The notes under the pieces are model-generated. The model made no database searches and had not been told where the DNA came from. It saw nothing but the letters and a program-made list of their open reading frames with translations. Positions 1 to 11,825 of a stretch of 64,000 nt of DNA are shown piece by piece (the stretch's first letter is position 1; each line of letters begins with the position of its first letter). The position numbers and the translations under genes were made by a program. Source of the DNA: Isoetes taiwanensis (taxonomy: Eukaryota; Streptophyta; Lycopodiopsida; Isoetales; Isoetaceae); contig JAJEKV010000017.1 of the NCBI GenBank assembly GCA_021234155.1, positions 6,981,253 to 7,045,252 of the forward strand, read 5' to 3'.

Positions 1-130
1 TAATTAAAAAAAATTGTTATGACACGTAGAAAAAAAAGAAGGTGTTGTTTCTAATATCTTTAACCAATATTGCCACGTGGCTATTGATAATTTCAAACTG
101 CATTTTTTCAAAACATAGTCTTACTAAAAG

Positions 131-186
131 GAAAAACACAACATTATTCAAATCAGAAGAAAAACACAACATTATTCAAATCAGAG
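131..186. repeat. 28-bp tandem duplication
   Basis: Two adjacent copies of a 28-bp A-rich unit (131-158 and 159-186) that begin with GAAAAACACAAC and differ at the last base. There is no coding context. A second two-copy duplication with the same 28-bp period lies at 782-838. Confidence 0.85.
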
Positions 187-781
187 GGCAAGCGTTATTT
201 GAAAGCATCATTTGAATGCAAATAGAATGAATACAGAATTGTGAACTTGCATTAAACTAAGTTTTCTTTGAAATACTGATTTGAATTCATTCAAATTTTA
301 CACTTCAATTTGCCTTGAAACACAGGTTATATTTTCATAAATTTATATGCACTATGAAATCATCTTCGTCTTGAAATAAATATTTGCTTTGTTCACAAAC
401 TGATAACCAGTAGAAACAAATCAGGGCGAAGAGAAAAGAAAGACCAAGCTTTTTCTACAAGCTGCATTACTTGCGTGCAACAGCAACATAGTCTTCTATA
501 GCGGTTATTAGCACAAGCTGCAATATCATATATGTCTGCAGTACATCTGTGCAAGAAACAAAGAAAAGAAAGAACTCAGACAAAATCATGTTCGAAACAA
601 ACTTAGAAACAGAGTTAAAAACAACTGCAGTGCTTTGTGGATGCAAAACCTGCCCTTGCCCTTGCAAATCCGGCCAGCCCCTGCCGCTAGAATATGAGCT
701 GAAAAAACAAAAGACAATTTCATTTATTAAAGAAACACACAACATAGGAAAAGGTTTAGCCGTGTTCACCTTAATGCCATG

Positions 782-838
782 TTCCTCCAATCCTGTAACT
801 TTTGTGGATTTCCTTCAATCCTGTAACTTTTGTGGATT
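782..838. repeat. 28-bp tandem duplication
   Basis: Two copies (782-810 and 810-838) of a unit containing CCTGTAACTTTTGTGGATT, with one C/T difference near the start. Reading frames cross it on both strands, but none resembles a known protein. Confidence 0.85.
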
Positions 839-2700
839 CGGCAAGCAAAGAATCAAACCTCGCCCTCCCACACCATGCAACAGGATTGCCCAGTTTATCC
901 CTTAGACATAGGCCTTTGTGGGCGCTCTTAAACCGAGCAGAAACAGACCACAACGAAAATCGCTTCTGTGGCCCTTCCAGGCCTTCTGATCCGGCAATAT
1001 TACAGCCCATTAATGGCAGAACGTCCTTACAAATCCGGCCTGCAGAAGCTGCCCTTGTAAATCATATCATGCCAGAGACGATAACATGCTTGATTGAACC
1101 ATAGCCAATCTCGAACCAGCATAGCCAAGCCTTGAAGGATGCAAAAACCAGCCATAGAATCGAGCTGTAAAGGGGCCAGAATGGAAGTAAAAAGACTATT
1201 TTGCTGCTTATTCTTGGGCATGCAGGGCTGGAGATGCATCATTCCAGCGAAATGGGAAGCAGCGCCTAGCTAAACATGAGAAAATCTTGAGTGAAGAAAC
1301 CGTGAGCGAAAATCTTGAGGAAAAACTGTAGAAGCGCCATGGCTCGTCCGAGTGAGCCGAAAGCGACAAAAGTGAGCAAAGGCGGACGAAAGCAGAGGTG
1401 AGCCGAAGGCAACCAAGGCGGACGGCGAGGACCAAAGGCGGGAAAATCGACCCTTAACCTGGACCAATAGGATGATAGTACAAGGATCGGGATCTTGGCC
1501 GTTCATCTCGGCCATTGAGCAGGGACACTTTTTACTATGTATTTTAATTGTCAACATATGATAATTTATTTTCTAGCATGCTTTAGGGGGTATCTTTTCT
1601 TATGGGTTTCGCCTTATGGCCATGGCCAAAATACATGAACATCCTTCGTGTTGGCCAAGGCCATAATGGCCCCTCATATTTTTCTCGTGCGCACTTAGGT
1701 CATGGCATTATCTACACCTCGTCTAAGTGCAACCTTTTTTATTTTTTAGCTTAACCATTGGATTACAACCATTGGATTGTTAAAGATAAGCGATGAATAC
1801 ATAAAGCCGTAGAAATACATGCTAAAACCCACAGCTAGCTGCCGCCACCTAAACCGGCGTGACAAGGGAGCAGTCGAAATCCGAAGCAGGCAAGGTTTGT
1901 GCTTCGAATGGAGACGGCTGGCCAAAAATCTAGAGAAACAGAGGTTGGCCAAAAATCTAAAGAACAAACTAAGCGTATGCTGGTTATCTGCCTCAAGTGC
2001 CGGATTGATCTATCTCCAAGCAACAGGGCGACTACAGCATTATCCGCAAAATCCAAATTGATGTTGCAGCACACAGGCTCTGTCCGAAGGAGTAATCTAG
2101 AGGCGCAAGCTAAAATAAAAACCAGAGGCATGCAAAACAAAAGCAAATTGTCCCAACGATGGTCCCAAATTGAATCTGCTCCCATATCATATTCACCGCC
2201 ATCTCTCCGAACAAGATTGGGTTACATCAAGAAAGGAAGTTCATGCACTTTCTAAAAATAAACCTTAGAAAGCACACTGAACAAAGGACACAATATTGAA
2301 AACCCTCTCAACCTTTGAAAACCCGATGAAGATTATCTATAGCAAATCTTATAGCATTCTAGCACTTCCCTTTCATATTTAGATGGATGGTTTTGGCTCA
2401 TTTAATGCTTGATGGCAATTATTAGTATTTTTTTCCCGTCGTAAGGTTCAGTCCATTGTCTAGAAATCATAGAGATCTTCTTTAGAATCATAAGATTCAA
2501 TACTTTGTTGATAATGGATTTGCACATTCCTCAAACCCCGTCAATCAAAGTAGGCGCCCTAAGTAATCCAATCAAAGTCATCATTGGACCTAGCACCTAA
2601 ATATCATTAACCTCATAGTTGCAGTTTATGGGTGAAGGTTGATTGTGAGAAGGACCATGCATACACTATTTCAGTTAAAGAAGCAAGGAACACCATTATT
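839..2700. other. No recognisable gene
   Basis: Short reading frames on both strands overlap one another and show no family resemblance. Visible details are GC-richer sequence with recurring GGCGGACGAAAG/GGCGGACGGCG words at 1380-1440, a short repeated word AACCATTGGATT near 1743-1775, and a direct repeat of GGCCAAAAATCT near 1919-1960. I see no gene, RNA or element boundary here. Confidence 0.5.
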
Positions 2701-2705
2701 GCAAC

Positions 2706-3715
2706 GTTGCAAAATTGGAGCCTAGGCATGTTAGAGCCTAGGTGGCATGTTGGAGCCACCTTGGCATGTTTGAGCCTAGGTGGCATGTTGGAGCGACCTT
2801 GGCATGTTAGAGACTAGGTGGCATGTTGGAGCCATCTTGGCATGTTTGAGCCACCTTGGCATGTTAGAGCCTAGGTGGCATGTTGGAGCCCACGTGGCGT
2901 GTTTGAGCCACCTTGGCATATTTGAGCAACCTTGGCATGTTGGAGCCCACGTGACATGTTTGAGTCACCTTGTCATGGTGGAGCCTAGGTGGCATGTTGG
3001 AGCTCAGCGGGCATGTTTGAGCCACCTTGCCATGTTTGAGCCTAGATGGCATGTTTGAGCCCAAGTGGCATGTTTGAGCCACCTTGGCATGTTTGAGCCT
3101 AGGTGGCATGTTTGAACCACCTTGGCATGTTGGAGCCGGGGTGGCATCTTTGAGCCACCTTTCTTGTTGGAGCCTAGGTGGCATGTTGGAGCCACCTTGG
3201 CAAGTTGGAGCCTAGGTAGCATGTTTGAACCATCTTGGCATGTTGGAGCCTGGGTGGCATGTTTGTGCCACCTTGGAATGCTTGAGCCACCTTGGCATGT
3301 TAGAGCCTAGATGGCATATTGGAGCCACCTTGGCATGTTGGGGTGACCTTGGCATGTTAGACCTGGGTGGCATGTGGAGCCCACGTGGTGTGTTTGAGCC
3401 ACCTTGGCATATTGGAGCCCACGTGGCATGTTGGAGCCCACATGGCATGTTTGAGCCACCTTGGCATGTTTGAGCCTAGGTGGCATGTTGGAAACCACCT
3501 TGACATGTTGGAGCCGGGTGGCATGTTGGAGCCTAGGTGGCACGTTGGAGCCTAGGTGGCACGTTGGAGCCTAGGTGGCATGCTAGAGCTCACGAGGCAT
3601 GTTGGAGCCTAGTTGGCACGTTGGAGCCTACGTGGCATGTTGTAGCCACCTTGGCATGTTGGAGCCTAGGTGGCATATTTGAGCCACCTTGGCATGCTTG
3701 AGCCTAGGTGAGGGC
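2706..3715 (+). repeat. 19-bp minisatellite array, forward orientation
   Basis: About fifty units of 19 bp are read directly. A near-invariant part (GGCATGTTGGAGCC) alternates with a short variable block that is usually TAGGT, ACCTT or CACGT; the third base of TTGGAG also varies (TTG/TTT/TTA). Neighbouring units often alternate between the CCTAGG and CCACCTTGG forms, giving a loose 38-bp higher-order period. The CACGT form creates CACGTGG, a G-box-like word. Open frames through the array are by-products of a repeat without frequent stops and are not genes. The same satellite recurs in inverted orientation at 7062-7970. Confidence 0.95.
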
Positions 3716-4420
3716 AAATGCTTGAGCCTCCGGGAGGGCAAATGCCAGTGCCTCCCTTCCCGGAACCCGGTTTCCCTATCCGACCATTGAATTTTCCATT
3801 CAAGTAACTTGCTTGAAAGGCTCAAAAAATTCAAGATCTGTCCCAGAGAACATATCAAACCGCAAAAGTGTCCTGGCAATCGGCCGTGTAGAAACCCAAG
3901 TGTTTTGTCGTTTTAGGCGTACAAAAGGTTCGGAATGGAGATTTGACTTCGCCATGTCGTCCAAAAGCAAAAAATTACCCTAGGGACCACGTTACACGGT
4001 CATTTTTGCAGCAAAAGAAACACGAACCCTCTACATGGCGATTCTCGCACCCTCCGTTAAGGACAATTCACTACGAACATGTTGAACATGAGCTACTTTG
4101 GCGCTTCCGAGAGCAGGGGTGGTCTTCTGCCCACGAAACTTGGTCTCCAGGGTAATGTCGATGTTTTGAGTCCGTTGGCAGAGTCAGATCACAGTTCCGG
4201 GATGGGATAGTTGCCCGTCCGTGGCCAGGGACCCTCTAGAGAGGACCTTTGGGTCGAACTGCTTCTGGAAGGTTTTAGGGCTCCATCTTCTGGCATCAAC
4301 GCCCTCCCACTACCTCATGACATTGTGCAAGATCATGGTCCAATCTAGCTAGGGTATGGCCTCCAAAACGCAAACCCTGTGCCTTGCCAGGTTATTGTAG
4401 GGTTTACGTTATGGAGGCCA
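3716..4420 (-). repeat. Inverted copy of the ~815-bp repeat unit
   Basis: This segment is the reverse complement of the unit repeated three times at 4590-7050. Matching landmarks are the CCTAGGGACCA and GCAGCAAAAGAAACACGAA words at 3980-4025 and the end GTTTACGTTATGGAGGCC at 4402-4419, which answers the start of each direct copy. The left end joins directly to the 19-bp satellite, so satellite plus unit forms one arm of a very large palindrome. The 170-bp stretch 4421-4589 between the arms is single-copy here and is the natural loop. No protein is recognised. Confidence 0.85.
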
Positions 4421-4589
4421 AAATGTGGTCAGTTGCACTTGGGACCTGGTGTACCTTTTTTGAACATGCATGCGGAGCCATGGCAACTGAAATAACAGAC
4501 TTTGGATCTATTGGCGATCCCGAATCATTCCAAAAAAATTTGCTACTACAAAATGTGTTCTTGACTTCTAATTGCGACACTGGGAGGAG

Positions 4590-7050
4590 GATAAATCCAA
4601 ACCCCATTTAAATTAGGTTTCTATTGCTTCTTGTTTTCAAACGCAGGCTTCTCCGACCATGTCTCGGGTGCAATGAATAAAACTCGACCTCCATAACGTA
4701 AACCCTACAATAACCTAGCATTGCACAGGGTTTATGTTTTGGAGGCCATACCCTAGCCAGATTGGACCAGGATCTTGCACAATGTCATGAGGTAGTGGGA
4801 GGGCTTTGGCGCTTGAAGATCGGAGCCCTAAAACCTTCCGTAGAAGTTCGACCCAAAGGTCCTCTCTGGAGGGTCCCCGCCCGCGGGCGGGCAACTATCC
4901 CATCCGGAACCGTGATCCGACTCTCGCCAGCGGACTCGAAACATCGACATTACCACGGAGACCAAGTTTAGTGGGCGAAGACCACCCCAACTCTCGAAGC
5001 GCCAAAGTAGCTCATGTCCAACATGTTCAGTAGTGAATTGTCCTTAGCGAGGGGTGCGAGGACTTTGCCATGTAGAGGGTTCGTGTTTCTTTTGCTGCAA
5101 AAATGACCGTGTAACTTGGTCCCTAGGGTAATTTTGCTGTTTGGGGACGACATGGCGAAGTCAAATCTCCATTCCTGACCCTTTGTAACTTGCCGAACGA
5201 CAAAACACTTGGGTTTCTACGCACGGTCGACTTGCCGGGACACTTTGCGGTTTGATATGTTCTCCCGACAGATCTTGAATTTTTTGAGCCTGCTCGAAGC
5301 AAGTTACTTGAATGGAGAATTCAGCGGTGGGATAGGGGAACCCGGCTCCGGAAGGGAGGCAGCATTTGCCCTCCCTGAGGAGCACCGGTAGGAAAGCCCC
5401 GCCTCGGTAAATCCAAACCCCATTTCGTCGGTTTCTATTGCTTCTTGTTTTCAATTTGCACTTCTTCGACCATGTCTCAAGTGCAACCCAGATAAAACTC
5501 GACCACCATAACGTAAACCCTACAATAACCTAGCAACGCACAGGGTTTATGTTTTGGAGGCCATACCCTAGCCAGATTGAACCAGGATCTTGCACAATGT
5601 CATGAGGTAGTGGGAGGGCGTTGACGCCAGAAGATGGAGCCCTAAAACCTTCCAGAAGAAGTTCGTCTCAAAGGTCCTCTCTGGAGGGTCCTTGGCCACG
5701 GGCCGAACTTCGCCCACCCGGGCCGTGATCGACTCCACGCCCAGCGGACTCGAAACATCGACATTACCACAGGAGACCAAGTTTTGTGGGCAGAAGACCA
5801 CCCCTGCTCCCCGAAGCGCCAAAATAGCTCATGTCCAACATGTTCGTAGTGAATTGGCCTTAGCGGAGGGTGCAGAATACTGCCCTGTAGAGGGTTCGTG
5901 TTTCTTTTGCTGCAAAAAGTGACCGTGTAATTTGGTCCCCAGGGTAATTTCACTGTTTCGGACGATATGGCGAAGTCAAATCTCCATTCCGGAGCCTTTG
6001 TACTGCCCGAACGACAAAACACTTGGGTTTCTACTCGGTTAGACTTCGGACACTTTAAGGTTTGATATGTTCTCCTGGACGGATCTTGAATTTTTTGAGC
6101 ACCTTTCGAAGCAAGTTACCTGAATGGAGAATTCAACGGTTGGGATAGGGAAACCGGGTTCCTGAAGGGAGGCATTGGCATTTGCCCTCCCGGAGGAGCA
6201 CCGTAGGAAAGCCCGCCTCGGTAAATCCAAATCCCATTTCGGCAGCTCTATTGCTTCTTGTTTTCAAGCTGCAGCTTCTCGACCATGTCTCAAGTGCAAT
6301 CGGAATAAAACTTCGACCTCCATAACGTAAACCCTACAATAACCTAGCAACTCCACGGGGTTTATGTTTTGGAGGCCATACCCCAGCCCAGATTGGACCG
6401 GGGATCTTGCACAATGTCATGAGGTAGTGGGAGGCGTTGGCGCTGAAAAGATGGAGCCCTAAAACCTCTTAGAAGAAGTTCGTCCCAAAGGTCCTATCCG
6501 GAGGGTCCTTGGCCACCGACGGGCAAGTCTCCCACCCGGCGAACCTGATCCGACCGCGCCAACGGACTCGAAACATTGACATTACCACGGAGACCAAGTT
6601 TCATGGGCGAAGACCACCCTGCTCCGGGCGCCAAAGTAGCTCATGTCCAACACGTTCGTAGTGAATTGGCCTTAGCGGAGGGTGCGAGAATCTTTACCAT
6701 GTAGAGGGTTCGTGTTTCTTTTCTTTTAAAAAAATGACCATGTAACTTGGTCCCTAGGGTAATTTTGTGTTTCTGGACGATATGGCTAAGTCAAATCTCC
6801 ATTCCTGACCTTTTGTATCTTGCCCGACGACAAAACACTTGGGTTTCTACGATTAGACTACAAGACACTTTGCGGAGGGATATGTTCTCCCCGGACGGAT
6901 CTTGAATTTTTGAGCCTGCTTTCGAAGCAAGTTACCCGAATAGAGAATTCAACGGTTGGGATAGGGAAACCCGTTCCGGGAAGGGAGGCATTGGCTTTTG
7001 CCCTCCCGGAGGAGCACCTTGGTAGGAAAAGCTGCCTCGGTAACGATGTC
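4590..7050 (+). repeat. Three direct copies of an ~815-bp unit
   Basis: Copies run at about 4590-5407, 5408-6221 and 6222-7050. Each starts near AAATCCAAACCCCATTT, continues through a TATTGCTTCTTGTTTTCAA word, the GTTTATGTTTTGGAGGCC word, an AATGTCATGAGGTAGTGGGAG word and a GGAGGAGCACC end. Copies differ by scattered substitutions and many one- or two-base indels, so no frame stays open across copies. This argues for a non-coding satellite-like unit. The last copy runs into the 19-bp minisatellite in inverted orientation at about 7062. Confidence 0.9.
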
Positions 7051-7061
7051 CGTCTCACGGG

Positions 7062-7970
7062 GTGCGGCCACCTAGGCTATAACATGCCACAGGGCTCCAA
7101 ATGCCACGTGAGCTCCAACATGCCACGTGAGCTCCAACATGCCAAGTTGGCTCCAGCGTGCCACCTAGGCTCAAGCATGCCAAGGTGGCTCAAATATGCC
7201 ACCTAGGCTCCAACATGCCACACAGGGCTTCAACATGCCACGTAGGCTCCAACATGCCAACTAGGCTCCAACATGCCTCGTGAGAGCTCTAGCATGCCAC
7301 CTAGGCTCCAGCGTGCCACCTAGGCTCCAACATGCCACCTAGGCTCCAACATGCCAAGGTGGCTCCAACATGCCACCTAGGCTCAAAGCGTGCCAAGGTG
7401 GCTCAAACATGCCAATGTAGGGCTCCAACATGCCACCTATGCTCCAACATGCCACGTGGTCTCCAACATGCCACCTAGCATGCCACCTAGGCTCCAACAT
7501 GCCACCTAGGCTCCAACATGCCACACTAGGCTCCAACATGCCACGTGAGCTCCAACATGCTAAGTTGGCTCCAACGTGCCACCTAGGCTCAAGCACGCCA
7601 AGGTGGCTCAAATATGCCACCTAGGCTCCAACATGCCACCAAGGCTTCAACATGCCACGTAGGCTCCAACATGCCTAGCATGCCACCTAGGCTCCAACAT
7701 GCCACCTTGGCTCCAACATGCCACGTGAGCTCCAACATGCCACATAGGCTCCAACATGCCAAGTTGGCTCCAACGTGCCACCTAGGCTCAAGCATGCCAA
7801 CGTGGCTCAAATATGCCACCATCAGCTCCAACATGCCACGTAGGCTGCAACATGCCACCTGGGCTCCAACATGCCACGTGAGCTCTAACATGACACCTAG
7901 GCTCCAACATGCCACCTAGGCTCCAACATGCCACCAAGGCTTCAACATGCCACGTAGGCTCCAACGCATG
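7062..7970 (-). repeat. 19-bp minisatellite array, inverted orientation
   Basis: Same satellite as at 2706-3715 but on the opposite strand: the plus strand reads CTCCAACATGCCACCTAGG repeatedly, with the variants CCACGTGAG, CCAAGGTGG and CCAAGTTGG. About 47 units are present. Short internal duplications (for example around 7470-7500 and 7670-7690, where CATGCCACCTAG is repeated with a shortened unit) show unequal exchange. The array ends in single-copy sequence around 7970. Confidence 0.95.
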
Positions 7971-8179
7971 AATGACCAAGGCAAGATATGAATGACATGG
8001 ACATGGACTTGATGACGTTAGGATATTGTTAGGATTTTGCGTGGTCCTATGACATTAATGCTTATGGATTTGTTGCAGCGGTCCTGCACCCCGTCAAGGA
8101 ATACAAATCAAATTCTTGATGGTTTTGTTATGCAAAAATAGGCGTTAAGTAATTGAAGTAGTTGAAGTAACTTGTCTTG

Positions 8180-8720
8180 CATGGAATACTAGTATAAGGA
8201 CATGTGATCGTGCTTGTGCATCACATGTAGCAAATCAAGTACTCTGTCCTACCACTATAAAGACCCGTGATATGGAAGGATAGGACATGTAGAGAATCAA
8301 GTATTCTTTCCTACTTCTATAAAAACATGTGACAATAGAAGTATTATACATGTCGTAATTCATGTATTCTTTCCTACAATGCCTTAGAAAATAAAAGTAC
8401 TACTGTCCTACTACTATAAAGACATGTGACATGGAAGCATACGACATGTAGAGAATCAAGTATTCTTTCCTACTTCTATAAAGACATGTGACAATAGAAG
8501 TATTACACATGTCGTAATTCATGTATTCTTTCCTACAATGCCTTAGCAAATAAAGTACTCTGTCCTACTACTATAAAGACATGTGAATGGAAGTATAGGA
8601 CATGTAGAGAATCAAATATTCTTTCCTACATCTATAAAGACATGTGACAATAGAATTATTAGACATGTAGAAATTCAAGTATTCTTTCCTACAGTGGATT
8701 GTATTATAAAATGACATGTC
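8180..8720 (+). repeat. ~158-bp tandem repeat, about 3.5 copies
   Basis: The landmark GACATGTAGAGAATCAA occurs at about 8283, 8443 and 8599, giving a period of roughly 156-160 bp. Each unit contains CTATAAAGACATGTGAC and TATTCTTTCCTAC. Each unit itself looks like two related half-units built around (A/G)ACATGT and TTCTTTCCTAC, so an older ~80-bp duplication underlies it. No coding potential is seen. Confidence 0.85.
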
Positions 8721-8755
8721 ACAATAGAAGAAACTACAAAACAACAGTGGATGTT

Positions 8756-10834
8756 TTAGTCCACTGAAAAAAGAATACCATTATCGAACAAAACCATACC
8801 TCCACAAATCCACATGTAGGATTCTTTGAAAACAGGACATGTAGACCTGCCAAAACTGATGTTTTCAACAGTGGACCAAAAACCGGGGTGAGTGTGTCTC
8901 ATCTTCCATTGGAAGATTGGAATCCCATCTCTCACCCAAAAAGTGAACTGCAGAGGCCTGGAATGACCTTCAAGATCCAATGTATAACCATCCACAAAGC
9001 TCTTCCAATCGGGCACTTCTTCTATGAGAGAAGCTATAGGGTTTGGAGTAGTGCATTCATACAAGATTTCCATTAGCCTAGGAAAGTTGGTCCTTTGTTT
9101 TGTTTGCTTCAAGATACAACTATATTTGCCAAATAATGCATCCACGCATATATGCGGGGCATAAGAAACCCTAAATTAACTCTTTCAAATATCCCCACAC
9201 CATGTTAAGTAGGATAGGGAAGAAAACATCCACTGTTCTTATTTTGGCCAGCACAATTATCAAGTTGCAAGAGAAACCTTTTGGGTAGATCTTGAGGTTT
9301 AACACGTGAAGTTGAAGCTCCAACATGTTCATTAGACCCATGCTTCCTAAACCTTGCCTTGCTGAACTTTTCAATATTGTTAGGGTTTCCATCTAACAAT
9401 GCTCTATGTAGTGCCCTAGGCTAGTCATGTAAGGTCCTAGAGGTGACCATTGTATCCATTTTCATAGTTTCTCAAACACCTCATGATACTCCCCAATATG
9501 AAAATCTGACCATCACTCCACAACTCCAAACTAAAATGGCCATAGTAGGTTTGATTCTGCCCATGCAAGATTGCCCCATCATTGAGATCTGTAAAGGGTA
9601 TGATCTTCCACATGACTTTGGTATGTACTTGAATTGTGGAAGACAAGTCTTTTCTTTGGTCCATCTTGTCATGTATAATACATAAATAGTTATTGGGTTC
9701 CAATGCGGATAAAGTCCTCCACATCCAATAACATGATCTACATGATAGTTGGTCAGTCCATATGGTCCTTCATATGCTCCCTTATCCTAGCCCTTTGACT
9801 AGGTTGCACAGTCTTATCAAGAGTCTCCTTCAACTTAGCACATAAATTGCACTTTGCAAAGTTGTTTGAAGTTGCTATGGTGACATGATTGAAATGCTTC
9901 TTCCATAACCTACTAAAGCTAGGTTGGGATATTGGAAGAATTCCCAATTCTCGAAGTAGAAATTCACTTCTTCCAAAATACTCTTTTGAGTACAATGTGA
10001 TGGCAGCCTTTTTCTCAACAAATGCTCTTTCCTTTTCATCCCTTACGCTTTTGTGTGGCATAGACTACGCATTGAAATCAATATATTTTTCAAATATCTC
10101 CCTGGCGACCAAGGTCCTAATTTCTCAACAAACTATTATTTCCATGTAAAAGCAATCCTGTTCCCCTCTGCTTTTTTTTTGCCAATTATGCCATGAAGAA
10201 GTTGGAATTGCATGGATACTACGCCATGCTTTTGCACATATCCATTTGCCTAGCAAAGGGTATCTTTTTTCTTTTGGGTTTCTTTCATCTTGAAGTGCAT
10301 GCTTTCGAAGATTGTGTACATGTAGGTCCTCCTCCTCCATCAGCAGTGTACTCTTGAAAAGTGGCTCTTGCTTCCACCAATTGTTCTATTGTGAAGAATT
10401 GCATACAAGCACTCAACAACAATCTGAGCCCCTAACCTTCACCATTGTCTCACGTTTGGTGTCACTAATCAATTTGGCTATTTTGCTAGGATAATGTCTG
10501 GCAACTGATACTTCTCCCCTTTTGCCTAGGTTTAGAGTTCCAACTGCCAATGGATCAATATCAAGACAATCATTGTCCCCAACAACCTCAGGCTCTGGAA
10601 AAATATAATCCTCCACAAATTGAACACTACTTATAGGCCATGCCATGATGCAAGGAACCTCCAATTGCTTGACACAACCAAAACATTCCTTGTCACCCAA
10701 ACCTTTACCTTTCGGTTGTCTTCCAACATCAAAATTGCAATACCAATATTGTCTTCCCCTAGCCTTTCATCATTAACACTTGACCGGGATCCGCTAGCAC
10801 AATGACTCCTTGGCCTACTATTTCCTTGTTGCAC
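8756..10834 (-). pseudogene. Decayed DUF7869-like (transposase-like) gene
   Basis: Fragments in successive frames on the minus strand read as one protein. From the N-terminal side they are an acidic/serine segment (10834-10413), a segment with GKWICAKAWRSIHAIP and HNWQKKSRG (10340-10125), one with FNHVTIATSNNFAKCNLCAK (10061-9753), LCIIHDKMDQ followed by ILHGQ (9724-9437), PKRFLLQLDNCAGQNKN (~9320-9205), and a C-terminal piece (9145-8756). The set of a short Trp/Lys-rich motif, a CxxC pair, an xxHDxMDQ motif and an xLDNCxxxNKN motif is what I know from the DUF7869 family, which looks like a mobile-element nuclease with spaced Asp residues. At least four frameshifts break it, so it cannot make a full protein. 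Family name moderately sure; enzymatic role is inference. Confidence 0.6.
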
Positions 10835-11330
10835 TTGTGCATGATTCTCACCTTCTTATTCCTCCATTGCACCCTACTATAGAGGACTAATTGTTTTTCT
10901 TCAACATTCTTGCTAGGAGTTGGTTTTCATTGATATTGCTCTTTTCAATATGTTGCACATCATCTTGAGTTGGAGAGGCACCATTGACCTAGGCAAATTG
11001 CACCCTTTTTAGTCAATGAGTAAGAAAAAAATTACACCATATAAGATAAAAAAGTAATTACATTTATGGAATATGTAGAGGTAAATCAATTTTTTTAAAA
11101 GCAAAAATTCCTTGGAAATATGTTTAATATAATAATAACAATGGGTGTAAAACGAAATCATTTAAAACAAAATTTTCATTGGCAACAACAAAGGAAATGA
11201 CATTTATATAAATATATCAAATTTTAATTATCGAAAATTTGGATATATGATTCTGAAAAGACATATAGCTAATAGGCGTGAGAATTTATTATCCATAATA
11301 ATATACCCTAGATGATATAGTTTGGGGAAT
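10835..11330. other. AT-rich stretch without gene
   Basis: The 5' flank of the minus-strand DUF7869-like relic followed by strongly AT-rich sequence (11030-11300). No open frame of note, RNA gene or repeat boundary is visible. Confidence 0.5.
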
Positions 11331-11335
11331 TTAAA

Positions 11336-11432
11336 CGTGCGCTGGCGTGTTATTTGAGGCAATAAATTATTCACGCTAATTTCTAATTAACCCTATATAA
11401 ATCCGGTTCCGCGCTCTCAAGACCTCCATTAC
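11336..11432 (+). promoter_or_regulatory. Duplicated TATA promoter-like module, copy 1
   Basis: A block containing AATTATTCACGCTAA, then CTATATAAATCC (TATA-box-like, 11393-11404), then CTCTCAAG is repeated about 1.17 kb downstream at 12507-12603 with the same order and spacing. A reading frame starts at 11487, about 90 bp after the TATA-like word, which is a usual distance for a plant promoter. Promoter function is inferred from position and sequence only. Confidence 0.45.
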
Positions 11433-11486
11433 GTCCCAAATTTGTTTTTTCGCCCGCCATGAAGCGTTGACCTCGGCTCGACCTTC

Positions 11487-11825
11487 ATGAAGAACCCGAG
11501 GTCTCTTCAAAGAGGCGTCGGATTGAAGAACTTCAGCTCAATTCCCCCCATTGATTTTCTTGCCCGGTTCTCCTTTGATTCCTCCTCGGATGAAGAGGAG
11601 AAAGAAGAGGAGTTGGAGGAAGAGGAGGAGTTGAGCTCTCAAGAGCACATGACCGCCTCCTGCCTGGGGGTTGGCTTGACCACGAAGCGAGAGAATGAAA
11701 TCTCTGAAGAGTCGGAGGAGGAGGAGGAGGAGGCGGAGGAGGCGGAGGAGGAGGATTCGGAAGAAGGTCGACAATTCGACCAATTCTTAGAATGGTTGAG
11801 AGATGAACCAGGTTTGCATGTCTGA
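11487..11825 (+). CDS. Small acidic protein, possibly a first exon
   Basis: A 112-residue frame starting ATG at 11487. An upstream ATG at 11459 is closed after three codons, so 11487 is the first usable start. The protein is dominated by Glu-rich stretches (residues ~32-50 and ~73-97) flanked by Ser and ends in QFLEWLRDEPG. The codons GGT TTG after EPG contain a GT, so the frame may really be a first exon spliced near 11812. A TATA-like module lies upstream and an A/T-rich region follows. I do not recognise a family; low-complexity acidic tails occur in nuclear proteins and in transposon proteins. It could also be a chance frame in GAG/GGA repeats. Confidence 0.35.
   Translation: MKNPRSLQRGVGLKNFSSIPPIDFLARFSFDSSSDEEEKEEELEEEEELSSQEHMTASCLGVGLTTKRENEISEESEEEEEEAEEAEEEDSEEGRQFDQFLEWLRDEPGLHV

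Noticed and set aside
2632-3879. Many overlapping open frames on both strands
   Set aside because: They arise from the 19-bp satellite, which lacks stops in several frames; the peptides are simple repeats of the unit.
7339-7979. Open frames of ~90-130 codons in the second satellite array
   Set aside because: Same cause: repeat translation without any family resemblance.
2706-8720. CRISPR-like regular repeats
   Set aside because: No spacers: units are contiguous, and the genome is that of a plant.
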